A stretch of DNA of 56,790 bases, taken from Candidatus Altimarinota bacterium (GTDB taxonomy: Bacteria; Patescibacteriota; Gracilibacteria; BD1-5; UBA6164). Where the stretch lies: the NCBI GenBank assembly GCA_943356435.1, contig CALREY010000011.1, positions 1-56,790 of the forward strand, read 5' to 3'. The position numbers were made by a program, and so were the translations under genes. Positions 9,687 to 20,503 of the stretch are shown piece after piece. The notes beneath the pieces were generated by a model. That model saw only the letters and a list, made by a program, of their open reading frames with translations, was not told the DNA's origin and searched no databases. Numbering within the stretch: position 1 is the stretch's first letter; every line of letters begins with the position of its first letter.

Positions 9687-10505
9687 ATGGAATATAGTAT
9701 TACATCTCTTATTTCTGCATTTGAAGAAATAAAACAAGTAGATAATGGTTACGAATTTTGGAGTGCTAGAGATTTACAAAAACTTTTATGATATGTGGAA
9801 TGGAGAAATTTTAGCTGAGCAGTTAAAAAGGCAATTATTTCTTGTGAAGAGGCTTGAAATAAATCAGATGAACAGTTTGTTGAAGTTAACAAACCGTTAG
9901 TATGATGACAATGAGCTATTCAATATGTAACAGATTATAATCTTTCTAGGTATGCATTTTATCTTATTGCTCAAAATGGTGATCCAAAAAAACAAGAAAT
10001 AGCTTTTGCTCAGGCTTATTTTGCAGTACAAACTAGAAAACAAGAAATAATTGAACAAAAATTACTAGATTTAGATAGATTAAGAGCAAGGAAAAAACTT
10101 ACATTAACTGAGAAAGAATTTCAAGACTTAGCTTTTGAGAGATGAGTTGATTGATTATGAATTTGAAGAATTAGGAGTAAATGAGATACTGTTTTATTCT
10201 GATGAAAAACTACTCAGGAAATGAAAGATAGATTATGAGTTAAATCATGACCTCTGGCAGATGTATTACCTACGGTTACATTAAAAGCAAAGGATTTAGC
10301 TACAGAAGTTACAAATCATAATATGAAACATAAATGACTTTATTGAGAAAATCAAATCACATGAGAGCATTTAAAAAATAATTCATGAGTTAGAAAGTAT
10401 CTAGAAGATAGTTGAATAAAACCAGAGGAGCTACCTGCGGAAGTAGACTTAAAGAGAATCGAAAGAAAAATAAAAAATGATGTGAAAAAATTAAAGAAAT
10501 CATAA
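9687..10505 (+). CDS. dinD: DNA-damage-inducible protein D (DinD) homologue
   Basis: 272 residues, close to the E. coli length. Recognised from [19 protein letters not shown] near the N-terminus, the [18 protein letters not shown] block, [12 protein letters not shown], and a central [12 protein letters not shown] followed by GIGRIRSKGD. In E. coli dinD is SOS-induced and its product inhibits RecA filament functions; the role here is not known. This family often appears in mobile or phage-related contexts, and here it is bracketed by two copies of a Nudix-gene segment. The start ATG 9687 has no Shine-Dalgarno site. About two dozen glycines are UGA-coded, so it has been in this code for a long time. 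Confidence 0.88.
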
Positions 10506-10571
10506 TTTTTATTTTTGCAAATAAATATATATAGTTATACTCCAAACACATTACATCCTAAAACACTATTT

Positions 10572-10979
10572 ATGGAAATCAAACAAGCATGGTACAGAAT
10601 CAGTGTAAAAGCATTGATTTATAACGATAAATGAGAGTTTTTATTGTGTAAAGAGAGCAGTTGAGTGTGGGATTTACCAGGTGGATGACTAGACCATTGA
10701 GAAAATCCTAGAGATTGTGTAAAGAGGGAAGTACTAGAAGAGATGTGACTAGAAGTTACTTGGATCTCAGAGGAACCAAAGTATTTCATAACAGCACATA
10801 AAATAGAAAGCAAATCTAGACCTTGGCTTGCTAATGTGTTTTATGAAGTAAAAGTAAAGGATTTGGATTTCATATCTAGTGATGAATGTGTTGAAATATG
10901 ATTTTTTGATACTAATACTGTAAAAGATATAGAAGTATTTGTAAATGTAGCTGAATTTGTGAAAGAATTAAGTAAATAA
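10572..10979 (+). CDS. Nudix hydrolase
   Basis: 135 residues. Nudix enzymes hydrolyse nucleoside diphosphates linked to another group, using a metal. The Nudix box GX5EX7REUXEEXGU is complete at residues 38-60 (E44, R52, E53, E56, E57, G59), and G39, G43 and G59 are UGA-coded. A beta-rich flank surrounds it (WYRISVKALIYNDKGEFLL before, SRPWLANVFYEVKVKD after). The substrate cannot be told from the sequence; small MutT-like enzymes of this size clean oxidised nucleotides or degrade nucleotide sugars. It lies 66 bases downstream of dinD. Confidence 0.9.
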
Positions 10980-10998
10980 AAAGAGCTAGAATATTATT

Positions 10999-11493
10999 CT
11001 ATCTCTTCCATTCATAATCTTTTGCCCATTTATAAATAATTGCATCATCTTTAACCGTATCTACTCATTGAATTACTTTCCAATCTTTATCTTTTTCAAA
11101 TATAGCAATTGCATTGCATGAAATAATATTTTGTTCATTGTTACATTTTAATAATGCTCTGTACAAAAAATGTCCATCTTCGAAATCTACATAAACATCA
11201 CTATTAGACGTAAAACCATATCAATCAGCAAACCATTTAGAATTTGCTGGTTTTTTTTCTGAAAAATCATTTATTATTTCAGTTATATTCAATTCTATGT
11301 AATTAATCACATTTTTATAAGTTAAATTGTCATAATAATTTTCATTAATATTAAAATCTACTTTATTACTTATATTAGGCAAACTTGGCACAGGTTCAAT
11401 ATCTGATATATTATTATCTTTTATTTGAGTATTACATCAAATTAAAATAATAGAATTGATAATAATAAAACTTATTACGATTATTTTTTTCAT
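10999..11493 (-). CDS. Lipoprotein, unknown
   Basis: 164 residues. The signal segment MKKIIVISFIIINSI is followed by the lipobox LIGC (the Gly is UGA-coded), predicting lipid attachment at Cys20. The mature part starts with an Asn/Ser/Pro-rich linker and then forms a small alpha/beta domain with YGFTSNSDVYVDFEDGHFLY and EKDKDWKVIQGVD. A C-terminal segment with a DWKV motif suggests a small extracytoplasmic domain of the kind used for binding, but no family is recognised. It is transcribed away from guaB. Confidence 0.7.
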
Positions 11494-11641
11494 AGTCTCA
11501 TTTTTAAAAAATATTACTAAATCAACAAAAAATAAATTATAATTCAAGATACTATTATAATGTATTTGTATTTTTAATCAATGTAATATTTATTTTCTTT
11601 GGATTATATTTTATTTTTTTAACAAAAAATTCTTAAAACAA

Positions 11642-11669
11642 TTGACACTATACTTCTATTATTTATAAT
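11642..11669 (+). promoter_or_regulatory. Promoter of the guaB-like gene
   Basis: TTGACA (11642-11647), a 16-bp spacer and TATAAT (11664-11669): both boxes are perfect. The start is expected near 11676, leaving a leader of about 24 bases. Confidence 0.85.
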
Positions 11670-11699
11670 ACAAATCTATTTATATATTATAAAATAATT

Positions 11700-13133
11700 A
11701 TGAGATTTTACAATAAACAGAGTAATCTAGATGAGCTTACTTTTGATGATGTTTTTTTGTTTCAACAACTATCAGGTATTGATTCTAGAACACAAATAGA
11801 TATCAAACCAAAATCACCATTATCAACTACATTACCAATCATATCTTCAAATATGAATGCAGTAACAGGTAAAAGAATGGCAGAAAAATTGGCTAGATTA
11901 TGATGAATCTGAGTATTACCACAAGATATGGAATTGGATAGAATGTTGAATATAATAAATTATGTTCATAGTGCTGATTTGAGACTAGATACACCTTTGA
12001 CAGTAAATGAAAATAATAATATCAGGGATGCTATCTGAATAATCAATAAAAGATCATCGCAAACAGTTATAATGGTAGATGCAGAAAATAAACCAATATC
12101 AGTATTTAAAGAACAAGATTTGATAGATAAAGATGAGTATACTAAATTGAAAGACTTAACAAAATCAAGAAAAATAATAACAGGAAACGAATTTATTAGT
12201 GATGAAGAAGCATATAATATTATGGAAGACAATGGTATATCTAGTCTACCTATAGTAAATAATAATTGAGAATTAGTATGAGTACTTACAAAAAATGATG
12301 CAGTAAGAAATGATATATATAGTCCTAGTTTGAATAAAAATTGACAACTAGATGTAGCAGTAGCTTTATCTGTAAATGGCTATAAAAACTATATAGATGA
12401 GCTAATAAATGCATGAGTAAATACAATATTTTTGGATACTGCACACTGATATACTAAGAAAATGGTAGATGCAATAAAAGAAGTCAGAGATACTTACAAT
12501 GATATAATAATCGTTGCAGGAAATATAATGAGTGGTAAATGAGCCAAAGACTTGATAAATGCATGAGCAAACTGAGTAAAAGTATGAATAGGTCCTTGAG
12601 CTATGTGTACTACTAGAATGATGACATGAGTAGGTAGACCACAATTTACAGCTGTACATGAATCAGCAGTTGTTGCAAGAGAAAATGGGGGATTTGCTAT
12701 AGCTGATTGATGAATCAGATACCCTAGAGATTTGGCTTTATCATTAGCAGCTTGAGCTACTCACGCTATGCTATGAACTATATTATCAGGTACATATGAA
12801 TCTCCAGGTGATATAAAAACTGATAGTGAATGAGATTTATATAAAGAGAATTATTGAATGGCATCTGGAAAAGCAGTATCAGGAAGAACAAATAAATTAA
12901 CTAAATTTGAACAAGCAAAAAGAGAAAGATATAAAGAATGAATATCTAAATCAAGAATATACAATGTAAAACCATTATGAGATATAGTAGATAAATTTAG
13001 AACTTGATTAGAATCATCTATTTCATATGTATGAGCAGAAGATATTGAAGAATTTCACAATAAAGCAGTTATATGAGTACAAACTCAAGCATGATTTGCT
13101 GAATGAACTCCACATGGAAGATTAAAAAAATAA
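11700..13133 (+). CDS. GuaB1-family IMP dehydrogenase/GMP reductase
   Basis: 477 residues. The TIM barrel opens with LTFDDVFL and is interrupted by a CBS pair at about residues 95-205. The active-site loop [20 protein letters not shown] places the catalytic Cys at 303. The tail resembles the GuaB1 subfamily: YGMASGKAV, EGISKSRIY, YVGAEDIEEFHNKAVIGVQ and AGFAEG. Family members in mycobacteria act as GMP reductases (GMP to IMP with NADPH) controlled through the CBS domains; classical IMPDH makes XMP. I favour the GMP reductase type from the tail and length, without proof. Most glycines are UGA-coded. It has its own consensus promoter and terminator, so it is a single-gene unit. Confidence 0.88.
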
Positions 13134-13139
13134 AAAATT

Positions 13140-13168
13140 AATTCAAAATAACTTTTGAGTTTGTTTTT
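13140..13168 (+). terminator. Terminator after the guaB-like gene
   Basis: AATTCAAAA (13140-13148) and TTTTGAGTT (13153-13161) pair with one G-T pair, followed by a T-rich run. Confidence 0.65.
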
Positions 13169-13249
13169 TGTCTATATATCGTCATTTTCTTGTATTTAAA
13201 TTATTATTATGATATCATAATATATGTAATTTAATACTAATTTTATTTT

Positions 13250-13390
13250 ATGGAAAATATTTTTTTATCATTAATTGTAAATACATATATTTATTTCAGT
13301 TTATTAGCAATAGTTTTTTATAGTATTTTATTTGCTACAAACAGATTTTCTCAATCAGTTTTTACTGAAGAAGAATTATTATATATATAA
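13250..13390 (+). CDS. Single-span small membrane protein
   Basis: 46 residues with one hydrophobic segment (residues 4-30) and an acidic C-terminus (TEEELLYI). It lies alone between two terminators, with its stop codon at the edge of the second. It lacks any UGA codon and any glycine. The neat placement suggests a real gene, but there is no homology evidence. Confidence 0.45.
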   Translation: MENIFLSLIVNTYIYFSLLAIVFYSILFATNRFSQSVFTEEELLYI

Positions 13391-13419
13391 AAAAAGGGAA
13401 GTATACTTCCCTTTTTTTT
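13389..13419. terminator. Bidirectional terminator
   Basis: The palindrome GGGAAGTATACTTCCC (13396-13411) is flanked by a run of A on the left and T on the right, so it can stop transcription from both sides. Confidence 0.9.
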
Positions 13420-13424
13420 ACGTT

Positions 13425-13895
13425 TTATTCTAGCCCTAGAAACATATAAATATTATTAATATGCAAGGCTACAATATCATTTGCTTCTTGTAGAGTCAGT
13501 TTGTATTTATCTGTTCCTACAAACTGTGGATTGTAATTTTTTTCATAGTTATTACTGAATAGTTCTAGTAACTCACCTGTTTTTGTGTTTATATCAAATG
13601 AGCCATAAACATCATTTTTTCCAGTATTTTCTACTGTAAATACTCTCAGTAAATCATCACCATTATAGATATCTATGTCCCAAAGAGTGTATTTTACATC
13701 ATTTATTACAAAAACTATTTCTTTTCTAACTATCCCTATTTCAGGATTTATTCCACTAAATTTTTCTTTTACTGAAATAATCCCTTCTGGATTGTTAGCT
13801 GTCATTTCACAGATTATGTCTTCTGCATCACTTGCATAAGCAATTGAGCATGATAGAGTAATAAGTAATACAACTAGCGATTTTAAAAAATACAT
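13425..13895 (-). CDS. Secreted protein, unknown
   Basis: 156 residues with a clear Sec signal peptide (MYFLKSLVVLLITLSCSIAYA, probable cut after AYA). The mature domain of about 135 residues includes VFVINDVKYTLWDIDIYNG, SFDINTKTGELLEL and LTLQEANDIVALHINN. The VYGSFDINTKTGEL pattern resembles small beta-rich PepSY-like periplasmic domains, but I cannot name the family. It has a GGAG site upstream, and none of its nine glycines is UGA-coded, unlike most neighbours. Possibly acquired from an organism with the standard code, or simply short and atypical. Confidence 0.7.
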   Translation of the reverse strand: MYFLKSLVVLLITLSCSIAYASDAEDIICEMTANNPEGIISVKEKFSGINPEIGIVRKEIVFVINDVKYTLWDIDIYNGDDLLRVFTVENTGKNDVYGSFDINTKTGELLELFSNNYEKNYNPQFVGTDKYKLTLQEANDIVALHINNIYMFLGLE

Positions 13896-13982
13896 ATTTT
13901 ACTCCATTTTTTATTTTGATTTTTGGAGTTGTATGATAGTAGAAAAATATAATAAGTCAATAATTATTTAAATTCTAATCAC

Positions 13983-14013
13983 AAAAAAAATTGGATTATT
14001 ATCCAATTTTTTT
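13983..14013. terminator. Bidirectional terminator
   Basis: TTGGAT (13991-13996) and ATCCAA (14001-14006) are flanked by A and T runs. The T run reaches the stop codon of the minus-strand gene that follows. Confidence 0.85.
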
Positions 14014-14413
14014 ACATACCTTGAGCTACACCATAATAAGCGAAGTTCAATAAGTATAATCCTAATACAATAAATACTAATCATACTGATTTAATTGCAT
14101 TTATATCATATTTAATTGATCTAGTCCATTCTGTAAAACTTACTGGTAATGCTAATATTAATGATGATTTCAATAAAATTAACCAACCAATAATAGAAAT
14201 AATTAATTCTGGAGTACCTAATAAAATGTTGTTATTTGCTACCATATAGCTTCATAATATCATTCCAATTATTCAAACAAATATAAGTGTATGACTTCTA
14301 TCTGTTATATGTTCTAGAATATTTTTATAGTATTTACTGTTGATGAATAAACCAATTCAAAGTAATAATAATATAGGTCCTAATACACTAGATGTTAATA
14401 CTGTTATGTTCAT
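14012..14413 (-). CDS. Small integral membrane protein, unknown
   Basis: 133 residues with about four hydrophobic segments (residues 6-24, 43-62, 70-92 and 110-128) joined by short polar turns such as NSKYYKNILEHITDRSH. No charged active-site pattern is visible. It lies downstream of the efflux operon on the same strand, but a gap of 75 bases separates it from the membrane fusion gene. Function unknown. Confidence 0.65.
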
Positions 14414-14488
14414 AATACGAGATTTAAATTAATAATGTATTATCATACTAACATATTTTTTTTTATGATGCAAAAAATTGACTGATTT

Positions 14489-16486
14489 TTATTCAACAAC
14501 TTCTCAATCTAGTATATTATCTTTTCACTGTGTAATTATTTTATCTCACATTTTTAGTCAAGATATAGCTACAAAACTACTATCACTGTCTATTATCTTT
14601 ATCATTTTAAATAATGCTTTTTTGTTTTCTATTACATATACTCATGGCTGACTATACTTAGTTATTACTGAATTTATAGGTATTACAATCTGTTTTTCCT
14701 TTTTTTCTTTTCATAATAATAATGCTAGTCTATCTCAAATATTTGTTTTTTCATCATTTATTAGTATTTCTACATAATTTTTCATAGTATTTATATCTAG
14801 TATATTATCTATTTTTGTAATTGTTCAGCTAAAAGTATTTCAGTTTTTTTCATTTTTTAGATTTACTTTGTTTGAAATTGTCAATCAATAATTTGAGTTA
14901 TCTATATATGTCTTTATGTATTTTCAGTCAGTTGATGATATTTTTATTATAGGTATTCCTGCTCATACTACTTCTCATTTACTGAAATATTTATCTACTA
15001 CTATTCAATCAAAAGCTGCTTTTATTATTCCTGATTCTATACTATTTATAGCTAAATTAGCATTCATTTGTATTTCTGCTTTTTTGCTTCATACTTCTGA
15101 TAATTTTGCTTTGATTTGTGATAGATTTGCATCTATTTCTGCTAATTTTGATATTTTTTCTAGTTTTGTTAGTTCTATATTTTTACTTGCTTCTTCTTCT
15201 CATATCTTTGCTATATCTAAACTATCTTGTTTTATATTTATAGCTGTTTTCAGATTTTCTAGATTCTTTGAAATATCAGATGAGCTTATACTTTTTCATG
15301 TTTTTGCTAGATTCAAATCTTCGCTTGATATAGCTACATTGTCTTCTAATTGTTTTATTTTTAAGTCATAATTTTTATCAAATGAATCAATAGCTTCTAT
15401 ACTTCATTTTATTCAAGCTCAACTTGGACTCAAAATAGCTAATTCCAAATCTCATAACATACTTGATATTTGATTTTGCATACTAGATATACTATTATTA
15501 TCAAAATTGTATGAAACTATACTATTATCTAGCATATCTTTTGAATCATGTAAGTTTATTCTCAGATTTTCTAGAGTAGACAAAGCTTTATTTAAAACTG
15601 TTAATAAAGTTTCTTTATCTATTTCTGATTTTCAAACTATTTTATCACTATATAACTTATAAGTTTCAGCATAACTAGTACTAAATGTATTAAATGAATC
15701 TATAGCTTTATTTTTTGTACTTATTTTTTTTGCTCACAAGTATACATCATATGCATCATTTTTATTTTTATTTGCTTCACTTACTCATAATATAGTATCA
15801 ATATATTCTCTAGCATTTCTAGCTATTATATAAGCATTAGTTAAAGAATTTACAGCATTTTTTTGAATATTTTGTTTATCATTTTGTAATAATTTTGTGC
15901 TATTTTCTAGATTATTTTTTGCCATATTTAGAGCATTTTCTGCTTGTTTTATTTTTTGTTCATTTGACATACTTGTGTCAGTGTACATTTGATTTGTATA
16001 TTTGTAGTTTGATTTAGATAATTCTAAGTCTTTTTCTGCTGTATTTATAGAGATATTTGACTTTTTATACTCGTTTTCGATTAGTTTTATCTTACCGTCA
16101 TATACTTTTTCTACAGCAGATTTTATATTCACTGTATCATTTAGCATATTTGAAGTATCTACTCACATATTTCTTATTTCGCTTAATATAGATTCTGCTC
16201 AAGCATAACTAATATTTCATTCTTCATTTGATAAAGTCGCTAATACTTGTCCAGCTTTTACATTATCTCATTTATTTACATATATTTCAGTTATTCTTCC
16301 AGGATTTTTAAACGACAAGTCAGATACATTCATTCATACAACAGTAGATTGAATAGAATCCTTTGAAGATAAATATCATTCTGCAACAGTATGAGTTTGA
16401 AAGTATTTTTTTTCTTGTACTTCTTCTTTTGTACAACTTGTAAGTAAAAGAAAAGATATGATTATTATTGATATTATTTTTTTCAT
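14489..16486 (-). CDS. Membrane fusion (HlyD/MacA-type) lipoprotein of an efflux system
   Basis: 665 residues. Signal and lipobox LLTSC at residues 14-18 predict a lipid anchor on Cys18. The first half of the lipoyl-like domain is GRITEIYVNKGDNVKAGQVL; a very long coiled-coil region (about residues 90-470) follows; the second half, AAFDGIVVDKYFSKGEVVG, and a barrel domain complete the periplasmic-adaptor fold. The hairpin is much longer than in MacA or AcrA (about 370-400 residues in total). It should link the RND pump to a wall or outer layer. It is the last gene of a three-gene operon, 14 bases after the tetR stop codon. It ends LDGEVVE. Confidence 0.88.
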
Positions 16487-16500
16487 AATTGTATTAATAT

Positions 16501-17016
16501 TTAAAAGAATATTTTTTTGATTTCCATTATCAATTTATCTGCATCCAGACTTTCACTGCAATCAAAAATACAGTATTTTTTTGATAAATCATTTAATATT
16601 GATTGTAGCAATATAGTTTTTTCTTGATTAAATCAGTATTTTCATGCGAAAAAATCAAAATAAGTATTGAATAATTCTCTGTTTTTTATACTTATTAAAT
16701 CCCTTATTATTCAGATTTTACAGTATCATTTTTGAGAAACTACTGCGAATAGATTCTTTGATTCTAGTGGATATTTTATTATTCATGTAAGTATTTCATC
16801 CAAGTTATTACTACTTATTAGTACTTCAATAAATAACTTATATCTATTGAAAGAATATTCTAATACTTCAATAAACATTTCTTCTTTAGAAGGGAAATGA
16901 TAATAAACAGAAGCTTTTTTCATACCTAGTTCACGAGCAATCTCATCCATAGTCACTTCGGCAAATGAATTTTCCCAAAATAATGTCTCAATTTTTTCTA
17001 ATAATTTTGTTTTCAT
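16501..17016 (-). CDS. TetR/AcrR-family transcriptional regulator
   Basis: 171 residues. The N-terminal helix-turn-helix is typical: FAEVTMDEIARELGMKKASV then YYHFPSKEEMF (about residues 17-50). The C-terminal helical domain is short and divergent, as expected for ligand sensing. The gene lies inside the operon it probably controls: its start overlaps the end of the RND gene by 19 bases and the membrane fusion gene follows 14 bases later. By family precedent it represses the operon until a substrate binds. A suitable inverted repeat lies on the operon promoter (20343-20362). Confidence 0.9.
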
Positions 17017-20000
17017 ATGTTATTATTGTTATTAATAATATTTTTTAATTGATTATCACTAGAAATATTTTTATGATATTTTATCAAATAATCGTAGTAA
17101 AATATTGGTATAAAGAATAATGTTAATATTGCAGATGCAGATAATCACCAAATAATAGACCGAGCTAGTCAGCTCCATACAGGATCAGAAGTGATGATAA
17201 AGCTTCAAAATACAGCAGCAATACTAGTAAGTAGTACTGGTACAAATCTCTTTTTAGAACCTTCTATAACCGCATAAGCTAGTCATTTTCATTCTTTTAT
17301 TAATTGGTCTATGTAGTCTATAAGTATTATTGCATTTCATACTACTATTCATCCAAGAGCTATCGCTCATATCATAGCAGTGGCAGTAAAATATTCTCAT
17401 CATATCAAATATAGTATAGAAAATCCAGGAAATATTCAAAAGAATGAAAGTAAAAATGTTGTCATGACTATTCATCCGACTCTGAAACTCTTAAATTGTG
17501 CAACTATCAAGAAAAATATAGCAAGTAGCGACATGATCATAGCTGTTCACAAATCTCTGAATGTATCCATAGTGATTTCCCATTCTCATCACCATTCTAT
17601 TCTGTATTTTTTTCCATCTTTGATTCATTCAAATTCTATATTATATGGAGAGCTAGATACTTTTTTGTATCATTTTTTTTCAAATTGTTCTGTTCCTAAT
17701 AAATCATACATTTTGAGTACTGGATATACTACAGAATTTTCTCATATTTCAGCGAATATATGTATAGTATTAGTTCTAGAATCTGTATATATTTCTGGAC
17801 TAGTGAAATCATTTTTTATTTCAGCTATTTCATCTAGTTTTACTTTTTCTCATTTAGGATTTGTGAAATATATATTTTTCAAAAATGCTATATCTCAAGT
17901 GTCAGTTTTACTAAATCATACTAGTATTTTTGAGGCTTCTATTTTTTTATCTTTTGAGTGTACAAATGATACTTGTAAATTGTTGTATATTCATCATAGA
18001 GTTTGATATACTTGTTCTGTAGATAGTCATTTTTCATTTATATAATCATCATTTAGATTTATCTCTATTTTTTTATTTGTACTAGAAATAGTATTTGTTA
18101 AGTCTACTATTTTTTCTTGTTTTTCTATTTGTTTTACTGTTGATTCAACTGCTTCACTGAAATGAGTTAATTCATCCAAACTCAAGTCTTCTTGTCATTT
18201 TACTTTTATATGAAAAGTAGCCATAGTAGGAGGTCCTGGTGGATCTTCCATAAGTCTTAGCTTGATATCTGGATATTTATTATGTAGATAGTTTTTTAAT
18301 AAACTACGTATTTTTATAGTATATTCTTCAGATTTTATATCTCTATCATGACTAGCAAGCAAGTTTATTCTAGTACTTATTTGATTAGACATTACACGAT
18401 TACTTCATCATCTAAATAGATTAGCAAAATCTCATAAAAATTTATCTCCAATAGTTGAACTTACATTTTCTACTATATCTAATTCTTCTGGTAATTTTTG
18501 AGCTTTTCATAATAAAAAGTTAGATAAATCTTTTTCTATTTTTTTTGTTTGTTCTACACTATAATCACGAGGTGCATCTATCCATACATATACTTGATTT
18601 TTATCAGCTTTTGGTAACATTCTAGCTTTGAATATTCATAGCATAATAGGACTTAGAATAACTATGAAAAGAGATATCCAAAACACATATTTTAATATTC
18701 TTCTTGCTTTCAATGTTTTTGCTGTATCACTAATATATTTAGAGATTATATTTCCGTATTTAGTGATTATTTTTGATTCTTTGTCATTATCTTCATGTGA
18801 TGAACAATTATCTCACTTACAAAATTTTGCTGCTAAAAATGGATTAATACTAAATGCTATAAATAATGATGCAGTCAATGCTATAGAAGCAAATATTGGA
18901 ATCGGTTTCATATAATCTCACATCATACCAGTCACTGCAAACATAGCTAAAAATGACATAACTCTAGTAATTGTAGATAATACTACACTTGGTCATACTT
19001 CTCTCACACTATCAAGTAATGCTTCATTTTTTGTTTTACCATTTTTATGCATATTTGCTAGATGTCTAGCATTATTTTCTACTACTACTATAGAATCATC
19101 TACGAGTATTCATAGAGATAATATCAAGGCAAAAAGTGTAATTCTATTAATATCAAGTCCAAAAATAAGTGCTACTATAAATACTATTCAGAGTACCATA
19201 GGTATACAAAATGCTGCATTTAAAGCGTTTTTGTATCATAAAAATATGACTAATATAACAAGCACTATAGCAATACTCACAAACAAATGAAATATTAGTT
19301 CATTTGTAGCTTCCTTTGCTGTTTCTCATTCATTTTGAATTACTTTTATATCTATATTTTTAGGTAATTTTTCCTTCATTTCATCTACTTTTTTCAGTAC
19401 ATCTTCTACTACGAAAACAGCATTTGTTCATTTCATTTTTGCTACTCATAAAAATACTGAATTTTTACTTGTATTTTTGTCACTATATGTGTAATAACTA
19501 GCTATATCTATTGGTCAAGCTGATACTTCTGATATGTCTCTTAGATATATTTTTGTTCCAGAAATATTTGAGATTAATAGTCATTCTATTTCTTTTTTTG
19601 TATTATGATTTGTATTTATAATTATACTAGTTTTGCTATCTGTTTCTATATTTCAAACTGATTTATATATTGAGCTAGATTTTATAGTAGATAATACTTG
19701 TCATATATCTAAGCCAAAACTTTCTATCTGTGATTTATCTAGTTTTATACTTATATTATCTTCATATCACCCTATTACATCTATTACAGTCGTATTTTCT
19801 ACTTGTTTTATTTCTTCTTTTATGTTATTCGCTATACTTCTCAGATATATTCAAGTTTCTTTTTCTGATAAGTCATTTCATTTATAAGTTATAGCCAAAC
19901 TTACTTGTGGTAATTCTTCTGGATCTATTGATTTGATATTTATATCTTGTACTTCAAATGGTTTCAAATCATAGTTTGAATACATCTTGTCATATAGTCT

Positions 20001-20324
20001 AGTCTTGGCTATTTCTTGCGATATTCATACTTTGAAACTCACCATTACAGAAGTGAAATTATCACTAGAATATGACATTATTTTGTCTACTCATTCTAAT
20101 TCTTTTACTTTATTTTCTAGATTTTTGGCTACAAATTGACTAGCATCAATACTAGAATAACCATTTACAGGTATTTGTATATTAAATGCTGGTGCAACTA
20201 TAGAAGGGTTGTATTGTTTTGGAAGCATGATATATGATCAAATACCAAACAAAACAATTATAGTTATTAATACAATTGTGATTTTTTCATTTTCCAAAAA
20301 GAACTTAGCAAATTTTTCTAACAT
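16998..20324 (-). CDS. RND-family efflux transporter (AcrB/MdtB-like)
   Basis: 1108 residues, the usual length. Proton-driven RND pumps export drugs, lipids or metals. The N-terminus has the first membrane span (ENEKITIVLITIIVLFGIWS-like, with Gly by UGA), then PSIVAPAFNIQIPVNGYSSI. The porter-domain pattern of paired spans with a large loop after the first and seventh spans can be followed. The last residues form an Asn-rich tail. It is the first gene of the operon, so the pump, regulator and adaptor are made from one mRNA. No outer-membrane TolC-like gene is nearby. Substrate unknown. Confidence 0.88.
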
Positions 20325-20342
20325 ATTTATATTTATTAATTA

Positions 20343-20387
20343 TCTACCAAACGATAGGTAGAATACTAATATTTCTATATTTGTCAA
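20343..20387 (-). promoter_or_regulatory. Efflux-operon promoter with candidate TetR operator
   Basis: On the minus strand TTGACA (20387-20382), a 16-bp spacer and TATTCT (20365-20360) precede the RND gene. The inverted repeat TCTACC-N8-GGTAGA (20343-20348 and 20357-20362) covers the -10 box edge and the expected start site. This is where a TetR dimer would block RNA polymerase. Confidence 0.65.
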
Positions 20388-20503
20388 ATAAATTCTTTAT
20401 TAATCCATATTTTTACTCTTATAATTCATTATCTATTGTTTTTTTTCATTATTTTGTTATTTTATTTGTAATTATTAGTGATTTTATTTTGTAATTATTC
20501 ATT

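Noticed and set aside
14916-19887. Ser- and Phe-rich plus-strand open frames inside the efflux operon
   Set aside because: They are antisense to the MFP and RND genes, whose minus-strand frames carry the family motifs.
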